Source: DAOTYX01 sp034434635
GTDB lineage: Bacteria; Chloroflexota; Anaerolineae; B4-G1; DUEL01
DNA: 44,107 bases
Direction of reading: 5' to 3'
Assembly (NCBI GenBank): GCA_034434635.1
Contig: DAOTYX010000044.1
Location: forward strand, 1 to 44,107
A program made the translations under genes and the position numbers. The notes under the pieces are model-generated. The model was not told where the DNA came from. It was given only the letters and a program-made list of their open reading frames with translations, and searched no databases. This document shows, piece after piece, positions 38,684 through 44,107 of the stretch (within the stretch, counting starts at the first letter, position 1; every line of letters begins with the position of its first letter).

Positions 38684-38686
38684 AAT
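38659..38686 (+). promoter_or_regulatory. Promoter within the selD end for the cNMP-binding gene
   Basis: TTGCCC at 38659-38664, a 16-base spacer and TAAAAT at 38681-38686; the selD stop TAA is the first half of the -10 box. Confidence 0.55.
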
Positions 38687-38751
38687 AGAAGCGGTGAACT
38701 GACGATTGTATCAGCCCGCGCGACAGCCTGAATGGTCCAGAGGGGGGTGGG

Positions 38752-39261
38752 ATGAACGAGAAGCAGACCCACGAGTACAAGAGTATCCTCCGTCGCACGG
38801 ATATGTTCTACGACCTCAGCGACGCGCAACTGGAGATGGTCGCTTCGATCTGTGACGAGGCGACCTACAAAGTGGGGCAGGTCATCTTCGAGGAGAACAG
38901 CGCCGGGGATGAGCTGTACGTCATCGCAGCGGGGGAGGTGGAGATTCAGCTCGACCCTGGCACGATCCGCCTGGACGGCCGTCCGACCGGCGGGCAGGTG
39001 ACCATCGCCACGTTGCGGTCTGGGCAGACCTTTGGCGAGATCGTGCTGGTGGATGAGGGACTGCGCACCGCCTCAGCGCGCGCTGCCTCGCGCCAGACGC
39101 GGCTGTTGGTCTTGAAGCGGGATCGCCTGCTCAACCTGTGCAACAACTACCCCGAACTGGGGTATCGGCTGATGCGGAACATCGCCGCCGACCTGGCCTT
39201 CAAGATCCGCAGCACGGATCTGATGGTCCGCGAGCAACTGCTGTGGCGTCCACGGCCGTAG
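38752..39261 (+). CDS. Stand-alone cyclic-nucleotide-binding domain protein
   Basis: 169 residues from ATG 38752 (GGGGTGGG upstream). One Crp-like cNMP domain: LRRTDMFYDLSDAQLEMVASIC, ENSAGDELYVIAAGEVEIQL, and the phosphate-binding cassette QTFGEIVLVDEGLRTASARA, which keeps the G-E and R-T-A positions, so nucleotide binding is plausible. A C-terminal helix follows, but no helix-turn-helix, kinase or channel part. It would act as a cytosolic sensor or subunit for another protein. Confidence 0.85.
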   Translation: MNEKQTHEYKSILRRTDMFYDLSDAQLEMVASICDEATYKVGQVIFEENSAGDELYVIAAGEVEIQLDPGTIRLDGRPTGGQVTIATLRSGQTFGEIVLVDEGLRTASARAASRQTRLLVLKRDRLLNLCNNYPELGYRLMRNIAADLAFKIRSTDLMVREQLLWRPRP

Positions 39262-39263
39262 AT

Positions 39264-39291
39264 TTGACTTTTGGCCGCGCCCGGCTATAAT
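39264..39291 (+). promoter_or_regulatory. Promoter of tRNA-Gly
   Basis: TTGACT at 39264-39269, a 16-base spacer and TATAAT at 39286-39291; the tRNA starts 13 bases later. Confidence 0.85.
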
Positions 39292-39303
39292 ATGGCCCAT
39301 CTG

Positions 39304-39375
39304 GCGGGTGTAGTTCAGCGGTAGAACGTCAGCTTCCCAAGCTGAATGTCAGGGGTTCGAATCCCCTCACCCGCT
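39304..39375 (+). tRNA. tRNA-Gly (anticodon CCC)
   Basis: Cloverleaf with acceptor GCGGGTG/CACCCGC, D arm GTTCAGCGGTAGAAC, anticodon stem TCAGC/GCTGA with loop TTCCCAA (anticodon CCC), T stem AGGGG/CCCCT with loop TTCGAAT, discriminator T. The CCA end is not encoded, unlike the tRNA-Ser in this window. It decodes GGG. Confidence 0.97.
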
Positions 39376-39411
39376 CCTGAAGAGGCTCACAGGCCCCCGT
39401 TCGTCCCAAGG

Positions 39412-39445
39412 CCGCCGGTGGCGCAACACCGGCGGTTTCTCTTTT
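39412..39445 (+). terminator. Intrinsic terminator after tRNA-Gly
   Basis: A perfect nine-base stem CCGCCGGTG/CACCGGCGG with loop GCGCAA, then TTTCTCTTTT. Confidence 0.9.
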
Positions 39446-39513
39446 CCTCCGTGAGCCTGCGTCGGGTGGCCTCCCTGTGGTTTTTTGAGGCGAGTGAATC
39501 GGGCAGGCCGGAT

Positions 39514-39542
39514 TTGAGTTTTCTCCGCTTTCGGTGTATGAT
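39514..39542 (+). promoter_or_regulatory. Promoter of rplI
   Basis: TTGAGT at 39514-39519, a 17-base spacer and TATGAT at 39537-39542; start codon at 39579. Confidence 0.75.
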
Positions 39543-39578
39543 TACCATCACACACCGCGCACAAGGAGTGGCGTGTCC

Positions 39579-40022
39579 ATGAAAGTCATCTTGCTGCGGG
39601 ATGTCCCCAATCTGGGGCGCGAGGGCGACGTCAAAGAGGTGCCAGCAGGCTATGCCCGCAACTACCTCCTGCCCAGGGGCTGGGTGGCGCCGGCCACACC
39701 CGGCGCGTTGAAGGCCCTGGAGGCGGAGCGAATGGCACGCGGGGAGCGGATGGCCCGTCAGACGGAGAAGGCCACGGAACTGGCCGCGCGGTTGTCTGAG
39801 ATCACCCTCACCTTCCAGGCCAAGGCCGGTCCCACCGGCCGGCTCTACGGCTCGATCACCACTGCCGACATCGCCAGGGCGCTATCCGAGCAACTGGGGG
39901 TGACGATTGACCGCCGCGACATCATGAGTGAGCCGCTGCGCCAGGTGGGCCCCCACACCGTACCCATCCGCATCTCTCATAACGTCGTCGCTCAGGTGCA
40001 GGTGGTGCTCACCGCGGAGTAG
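39579..40022 (+). CDS. rplI: 50S ribosomal protein bL9
   Basis: 147 residues, normal length. The start at ATG 39579 is set by the family N-terminus MKVILLRDVPNLGREGDVKEVPAGYARNYLLPRG and AAGGAG at 39563-39568. The central helix (ERMARGERMARQTEKATEL) and the C-terminal domain (GRLYGSITTADIARAL … LRQVGPHTVPIRI) are complete. It binds 23S rRNA near the L1 side of the large subunit. It has its own promoter and is not linked to rpsF or rpsR here. Confidence 0.97.
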   Translation: MKVILLRDVPNLGREGDVKEVPAGYARNYLLPRGWVAPATPGALKALEAERMARGERMARQTEKATELAARLSEITLTFQAKAGPTGRLYGSITTADIARALSEQLGVTIDRRDIMSEPLRQVGPHTVPIRISHNVVAQVQVVLTAE

Positions 40023-40043
40023 CGCCGTCCCTGTTGAGTGGCC

Positions 40044-40832
40044 ATGGAAACCCTGGGTAAGTGGCTGCAGATCGCCCGCGAGGCTAGAGGCCTCTCACTG
40101 GAGCAGGCGGAACAGGTTACCCGCATCCGGCGCCGTTACCTGAAGGCGCTGGAGGAGGGGAACTACGAAGCGCTGCCCGGCGGGGAGGCCCAGACGCGGG
40201 GCTTCCTGCGCCGGTATGCCGCGCTGTTGGGTCTCTCGCCCGATGAGGCCATCATCCGTTATGACGAAGAGGTGCATGGCCGCCGCCCGGAGCCACCTGC
40301 GCCTCCCGCTGCGCCCACCCCGGCCACGCCTGCGATGCCCATCAACCGCCCACACAGCAACTGGCTGCAGGTCGTGGCGGTCATCGGCCTGGTGATCCTG
40401 CTGCTCCTGGGGGCCTGGTGGCTGCTCTCCTACGCCGGGTGGGCGCCGCCCCCGGCCTCCCCGCCCGAGGCGACCACCGCGCCGCTGATGACCCTGTCCC
40501 GCGCGGCGGTCGGGGCAACGGCCGGGCAGGCCACGCCCGCTTTCCCTGTCTCCTCCAGCGGTGTGACCCTTACCCTGGAGCCGACGGAGCACGTCTGGGT
40601 GCGGGTGACTGCCGACGGGGCGGTCGTCTTCGAGGGGCTGTTGGCCCCCGGGGAGGCCCCTTCCTGGACGGCCCAGGAGCTGGTGGTCGTGGAGACGGGC
40701 AACGGCGCCGGGCTCGTCGCCGTGGTCAACGGCCAGTCGCAGGGGCCGCTCGGCGAGCGCGGACAGGTGTGCGCGCGCGCCTGGGCGCCGACCGGCGCTG
40801 TGGATGTCGTCGCGCCGCCGGGCGGCGGGTGA
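40044..40832 (+). CDS. RodZ-like helix-turn-helix membrane protein
   Basis: 262 residues from ATG 40044 (GTG 40038 is also possible). An N-terminal HTH_25 domain (LGKWLQIAREARGLSLEQAEQVTRIRRRYLKALEEG, then LPGGEAQTRGFLRRYAALLGL), a Pro/Ala linker, one membrane helix (VVAVIGLVILLLLGAWWLL) and a C-terminal beta domain (DUF4115-like: LTLEPTEHVWVRVTADGAVVFEGLLAPGE). In other bacteria RodZ links MreB filaments to the membrane in rod-shape control. The domain order supports this, although no mre gene is nearby. Confidence 0.85.
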   Translation: METLGKWLQIAREARGLSLEQAEQVTRIRRRYLKALEEGNYEALPGGEAQTRGFLRRYAALLGLSPDEAIIRYDEEVHGRRPEPPAPPAAPTPATPAMPINRPHSNWLQVVAVIGLVILLLLGAWWLLSYAGWAPPPASPPEATTAPLMTLSRAAVGATAGQATPAFPVSSSGVTLTLEPTEHVWVRVTADGAVVFEGLLAPGEAPSWTAQELVVVETGNGAGLVAVVNGQSQGPLGERGQVCARAWAPTGAVDVVAPPGGG

Positions 40833-40847
40833 TCTGACGGATCCTCC

Positions 40848-41390
40848 TCATCGGCCCCGCAGCCGCTCTGCCATCTCGAACCCCGCCGCCAACGCCCGCA
40901 GGTTGACCTCTTCTGTCCCCTTGGGCACCCGCGCCCGCACCGCCGCCTCCAGCGCGCTGCGGGAGACCACACCGGTGAGCCCCACCAGCAGCCCCAGCGC
41001 GACGACGTTCGCGCTGATCTCCCGTCCAGTCGTCTCCCTGGAAAGCGTGGTGATCGGCGCGCGGACGGCTTCGGTCGTCGGCGCGCGGGCGACGTTATCG
41101 GCGTCGAGGATGACCAGCCCGCGCTCCTTCACCTCGTCGGCGTACCGGTCGCACGCCTCCTGGCTCATGCACAGCAGCACGTCGGCCTCGAGCACCTCGG
41201 GGAAATGGACCTCCTGGTCGGAGATGATCACGTCCGCGCGGCTGGCCCCGCCGCGCGCTTCCGGCCCGTAGGACTGGGTCTGCAGCACCTGTTTCCCATC
41301 CGCCACCGCCGCCTCGGCCAGCAGGATACCGGCCAGGATCATCCCCTGCCCACCGGTGCCGGCCAGCCGGATCTCGATCCGCCTGCTCAT
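40848..41390 (-). CDS. korC: 2-oxoacid:ferredoxin oxidoreductase, gamma subunit
   Basis: 180 residues from ATG 41390; the longer frame is antisense-like to the beta gene. POR_gamma/KorC fold: IRLAGTGGQGMILAGILLAEAA, QTQSYGPEARGGASRADVIIS, DQEVHFPEVLEADVLLCMSQEA and a C-terminal helical part. The ATGA overlap with the beta gene shows coupling. Substrate most likely 2-oxoglutarate or another 2-oxoacid, from the subunit set. Confidence 0.93.
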   Translation of the reverse strand: MSRRIEIRLAGTGGQGMILAGILLAEAAVADGKQVLQTQSYGPEARGGASRADVIISDQEVHFPEVLEADVLLCMSQEACDRYADEVKERGLVILDADNVARAPTTEAVRAPITTLSRETTGREISANVVALGLLVGLTGVVSRSALEAAVRARVPKGTEEVNLRALAAGFEMAERLRGR

Positions 41391-42232
41391 AGCCGTCCCT
41401 CCTGCTGTGCCCGCTCGACGATCTGCCGGTACAGTTGTGTGTACTCTGGCATCTCGCGGTCGGCAAAGACGCCGCGCACGATCTTGCCGCTCAGTTCCTC
41501 TTCGCTTTTCCCCTCGGCCTGCTTGAGGGTGATGCTGTTCTCCTTCAGCCGCCGCATCATATCGGGTGCGCGCCCCCAGCGGTTCAAACGCCCCAGGGTG
41601 GTATGGCAGTAACTGACCACCTCCACCAGCGAGAAGCCGTTCTTCTGGATCGCCTGGGCCAGGTAGCGCTGCATCTCTTCCACGTGGTAGACGGTGGAGC
41701 GGGCGACGAAGGCCGCGCCTGCGGCGACGGCCAGTTCGGCGACGCGGAACGGCGGTTCGACGTGGCCGTAGGGGGCGGTGGCAGCGCGGACGCCCAGCGG
41801 CGTCGTCGGTGAGTACTGCCCGCCAGTCATGCCGTAGGTGGAGTTGTTGACCACGATGGCGGTGAGGGCGATGTTGCGCCGCGCGGCGTGGATGAAATGG
41901 TTGCCGCCGATGGCCAGCGCGTCGCCGTCTCCCATCACCACGAGCACCTTCATCCCCGGTCGCACCAGTTTCAGGCCTGTGGCAAACGCCAATGCCCGCC
42001 CGTGCGTTGTGTGCAGGGTGTTGAAGTCCACATACACCGGCATCCGCCCGGTGCAGCCGATGCCGGAGATCATCGCCACGTCGTTCTTGTCCAGCCCCAG
42101 CCCGTCCACCGTGCGGATGATTGCCCCGAGAACGATGCCGATGCCGCATCCGGCGCACCAGACGTTGGGGAACTTCTTGCTGTGGCGCAGGTAACGTTCG
42201 TGGAGCCGCGACTCGTGTTGTAGGGTGGTCAT
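41387..42232 (-). CDS. korB: 2-oxoacid:ferredoxin oxidoreductase, beta (TPP) subunit
   Basis: 281 residues from ATG 42232; the family N-terminus and frame fit, and earlier frame is antisense. Cys in WCAGCGIGIVLGA, and thiamine-diphosphate motif GDGDALAIGGNHFIHAARRN … NNSTYGMTGGQYSPTT. It catalyses decarboxylation of the 2-oxoacid with CoA acylation and passes electrons to ferredoxin. The C-terminus is longer than the minimum, with MMRRLKENSITLKQAEGKSEEEL. Confidence 0.94.
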   Translation of the reverse strand: MTTLQHESRLHERYLRHSKKFPNVWCAGCGIGIVLGAIIRTVDGLGLDKNDVAMISGIGCTGRMPVYVDFNTLHTTHGRALAFATGLKLVRPGMKVLVVMGDGDALAIGGNHFIHAARRNIALTAIVVNNSTYGMTGGQYSPTTPLGVRAATAPYGHVEPPFRVAELAVAAGAAFVARSTVYHVEEMQRYLAQAIQKNGFSLVEVVSYCHTTLGRLNRWGRAPDMMRRLKENSITLKQAEGKSEEELSGKIVRGVFADREMPEYTQLYRQIVERAQQEGRL

Positions 42233-42237
42233 TCCTC

Positions 42238-43356
42238 TCACCTCTCGATGGCCGCCAGGATCTCTTCCGGGCGGATGATCTCGCCGTCGGCGCGGTTGAC
42301 CCGACGCACCTTGCGCCAGCCGACGACGCGCTCCACCTCCAGCGCGAGCTGTCCCAGGTTCATCTCTGGCACCACCACCCGGTGCAGCCGCTCGGCGGCC
42401 CGTTCGACCGCTTTCTCTGGGAAGGGCCAAATCGTCTTCAACTTCAGGAAGCCCACGCGGCGACCCCGCTGGCGGGCCTGTTCCACGGCGTGTTGGGCAG
42501 AGCGGGCCGCCCCGCCGTAGGAGATGACCAGCGTCTCCGCCGTCTCGACGCCGTCCTCATCGTAGAGGAGAATGTCGCTCAGGCTGCGGCGGATCTTGCG
42601 GAAGACGCGGTCGAGCCAGGCGTTCACCTCGTCGGGACGCTCGGTGGGATAGCCGCGCTCGTCGTGGTGCAGACCGGTGACATGGTAACGGTACCCCTCG
42701 CCAAAGGGGATCAGTTGCGGCACGTCGGCGGGGAAGTTCTCGTAGGGCTTGTACCACTCCGGTGGCACGGGCGTCTGCGCCCGCTCCACGCGGGGGACGG
42801 TGGCGTAGTCCGGCAGTTCCACCCTCTCGCGCATGTGGCCCACCACCTCGTCCATCAGCATGATGACCGGCGTGCGGTACTGCTCGGCGAAGTTGAAGGC
42901 GGTCACCGTCAGGTCGAAGCACTCGCGCACCGAGGACGGAGCGAGAGCGATGATCGGGTGGTCGCCGTGGGTGCCCCAGCGAGCCTGCATGACATCCCCC
43001 TGGGCCGGGCTGGTGGGCCGGCCGGTGGAGGGTCCCAGCCGCTGCACGTCCACGATGACACAGGGAATCTCCGCCATCGCCGCGTAGCCGATGTTCTCCT
43101 GCATCAGGCTGAAGCCGGGGCCGGACGTGGCGGTCATGGCCTTGGCCCCGCCCACCGCCGCGCCGATGACGGCGGACATCGAGGCGATCTCGTCTTCCAT
43201 CTGGATGAAGATGCCGCCGATCTGCGGCAGGCGCAGGGCCATCCTCTCGGCGATTTCGGTAGCGGGGGTGATGGGGTAACCGGCGAAGAAGGTGCAGCCA
43301 GCGGCGATGGCCCCCTCCGCGCAGGCTTCGTCCCCCTGCATCAGCCGCGCGCTCAT
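42238..43356 (-). CDS. korA: 2-oxoacid:ferredoxin oxidoreductase, alpha subunit
   Basis: 372 residues. Domain I signature AIAAGCTFFAGYPITPATEIAE, then MEDEIASMSAVIGAAVGGAKAMTATSGPGFSLM, RLGPSTGRPTSPAQGD, and the transketolase C-terminal domain (ETLVISYGGAARSAQHAVEQARQ … VVPEMNLGQLALEVERV). The EGYPITP and PSTGRPT patterns are those of KorA/VorB. The gene starts inside the ferredoxin stop (ATGA overlap) and ends 5 bp before korB. Confidence 0.94.
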   Translation of the reverse strand: MSARLMQGDEACAEGAIAAGCTFFAGYPITPATEIAERMALRLPQIGGIFIQMEDEIASMSAVIGAAVGGAKAMTATSGPGFSLMQENIGYAAMAEIPCVIVDVQRLGPSTGRPTSPAQGDVMQARWGTHGDHPIIALAPSSVRECFDLTVTAFNFAEQYRTPVIMLMDEVVGHMRERVELPDYATVPRVERAQTPVPPEWYKPYENFPADVPQLIPFGEGYRYHVTGLHHDERGYPTERPDEVNAWLDRVFRKIRRSLSDILLYDEDGVETAETLVISYGGAARSAQHAVEQARQRGRRVGFLKLKTIWPFPEKAVERAAERLHRVVVPEMNLGQLALEVERVVGWRKVRRVNRADGEIIRPEEILAAIER

Positions 43357-43619
43357 CTCTCTTCCTCCTTCGGCCCGACCTCGGTGACGAAGATGGCGAA
43401 GTCAGGGCAATGCTGCTCGCACCAGCGGCAGGCGATGCAGGCCTCCGGGTGGGCAATGACGACGGTGCCGCTCTCCGCCTGCTCCAGCACATGCGTTGGG
43501 CAGAACTCGACGCACAGGCCACATCCCTTGCACCAGTTGGGGAAGACGGTCACCTGTCCCCGACGTCGTCTCTTTCCGGTCTTCTCTTCGACCGCGGCTT
43601 CTGTGGCTTCTGTGACCAT
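43353..43619 (-). CDS. korD: 2-oxoacid:ferredoxin oxidoreductase, delta (2x[4Fe-4S]) subunit
   Basis: 88 residues from ATG 43619 (GAGGGGAGG upstream). Two complete cluster motifs, CKGCGLCVEFCP and CIACRWCEQHCP, preceded by a charged tail with KRRRRG. It conveys electrons from the TPP site to external ferredoxin. First gene of the korDABC-order operon on the minus strand. Confidence 0.93.
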   Translation of the reverse strand: MVTEATEAAVEEKTGKRRRRGQVTVFPNWCKGCGLCVEFCPTHVLEQAESGTVVIAHPEACIACRWCEQHCPDFAIFVTEVGPKEEER

Positions 43620-43725
43620 AGGCTCAGGAACCTCCCCTCGCAGCATTTGCCAGCAAACGAACCGTTTCAGGTTGCCGGTTACAGGTTTCAGGTTGTCCGG
43701 CAGGGTTCGCCGGGATGGCAGGGGC

Positions 43726-43754
43726 ATTATACCACTGCTGCCGGTTCCTGCCAC
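43726..43754 (-). promoter_or_regulatory. Promoter of the kor operon
   Basis: Minus-strand TATAAT at 43731-43726 with a poor -35 (GTGGCA at 43754-43749, 17-base spacer). The leader to korD is about 100 nt and contains the TTTCAGGTTG repeats. Confidence 0.5.
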
Positions 43755-43949
43755 CCGTTGCGGCCTTCGTGATTTCGAAGCAAATCCCGGTCTGGGGACG
43801 GGGTCGAGGCTTTAGCCAGCGCAAACGTGGCTCAAACCGGCTGAAGCCGCGACTCCGGGCGGGAAAAGCAGCGTCGACGTAGCCTAAATCGCTTCTGCTT
43901 CGAACACCCATCGTACCCCCCCCACGTGGTGGACTTTGTGGCTTCGTGG

Positions 43950-43955
43950 TATAAT
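43950..43955 (+). promoter_or_regulatory. Minus-10 element for the terminal lipoprotein gene
   Basis: A perfect TATAAT 25 bp before the start codon; the -35 region (TGGTGG at 43927-43932) is a poor match. Confidence 0.55.
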
Positions 43956-43980
43956 CAACCCAATTGTCAGGGAGGTGAAC

Positions 43981-44107
43981 ATGCGAAAACCTGTGCTTGC
44001 CGTTGTTCTGGGCGGGCTGCTCCTGGTGGGTGCTGGCTGCAACTCCGGAGCCGCCACGCCGACCCCCACCTATGCTGGCCGGGTGCCCACACTGACGCCA
44101 GCCCCGG
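43981..44107 (+). CDS. Lipoprotein, 3' partial
   Basis: The first 42 codons, running off the window. ATG 43981 has GGGAGGTGA upstream. Lipoprotein signal with lipobox GAGC (LLLVGAGC) and the beginning of a Thr/Pro-rich linker (ATPTPTYAGRVPTLTPAP), as in other lipoproteins here. Function cannot be told. Confidence 0.8.
   Translation, partial: MRKPVLAVVLGGLLLVGAGCNSGAATPTPTYAGRVPTLTPAP

Larger units (their letters stand above)
43620..43980. other. Divergent intergenic region with promoters and repeats
   Basis: It holds a korD promoter candidate, a direct repeat TTTCAGGTTG (43663 and 43689 region, separated by GGTTACAGG), and a 15-base imperfect palindrome, GTCGAGGCTTTAGCC (43803-43817) with GGCTGAAGCCGCGAC (43839-43853). 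The promoter of the next lipoprotein lies at its right end. No gene seen. Confidence 0.75.

Overview
The window is GC-rich, densely coded bacterial DNA. It most resembles a Chloroflexota genome of the Anaerolineae/Caldilineae kind: Thr/Pro-linker lipoproteins, a secreted protein carrying a YLPLVAR motif, chlorosome-free chemoheterotrophic gene content, ferredoxin-linked 2-oxoacid oxidation, and many dispersed small palindromes between genes. The taxonomic call is inference; there is no rRNA gene here. Clear sigma70-like promoters (TTGNNN, 16-17 nt, TATAAT-like) precede several units.

Layout. 1-4.1 kb: a partial Dpp-type permease fused to a degenerate M28 peptidase domain, then an O-antigen-ligase-like membrane protein. 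4.4-8.4 kb: an operon of an APC-type permease, a small membrane protein, a membrane-anchored USP protein, a NIL-domain protein and two TrkA/RCK proteins, which looks like a transporter with separate cytosolic gating parts. 8.5-11.6 kb: a secreted HEXXH metalloprotease convergent with and overlapping a lipoprotein gene, then tRNA-Ser(GGA). 11.6-16.1 kb (minus strand): queG and an oligopeptide-type ABC importer (binding protein, two permeases, no ATPase nearby). 16.3-23.5 kb: a four-gene, end-overlapping DNA-processing operon: DinG-like helicase, a degenerate UvrD/AddB-like protein, an intact UvrD-like helicase and a Fe-S PD-(D/E)XK nuclease. 23.6-26.8 kb: a lipoprotein and RecJ. 27.0-31.4 kb: transaldolase-like tal (minus) and mogA-moeA plus a DUF1786-type gene (plus), separated by a 600-bp array of palindromes. 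31.4-35.0 kb: a sulfur-relay cluster (ArsR, DsrE2, TusA, DsrM-like, DsrK-like, unknown protein). 35.3-36.7 kb: a CDF cation exporter with three C-terminal domains. 36.7-38.7 kb: a structured leader, then yedF and selD, where selD has an in-frame UGA at the catalytic selenocysteine position. 38.7-40.8 kb: a stand-alone cNMP-binding protein, tRNA-Gly(CCC), rplI and a RodZ-like protein. 40.8-43.6 kb (minus): a four-subunit 2-oxoacid:ferredoxin oxidoreductase operon. The end holds the start of another lipoprotein.

Most notable. (1) The leader of yedF-selD contains a promoter, a nine-codon ORF ending in UGA, a SECIS-like hairpin right after that UGA, an antiterminator-like segment and an intrinsic terminator. 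Together they suggest selenocysteine-readthrough attenuation of selenium genes. (2) A family of palindromes shares one scaffold and loop but has two compensated stem sequences. It is found singly in three places and as a higher-order array between tal and mogA, downstream of a strong promoter. (3) At least four genes appear to take their stop codon from such repeats. (4) The split AddAB-like module pairs an active with a motif-degenerate helicase. All folding, family and operon statements come from reading the sequence by eye; no search or folding program was run.
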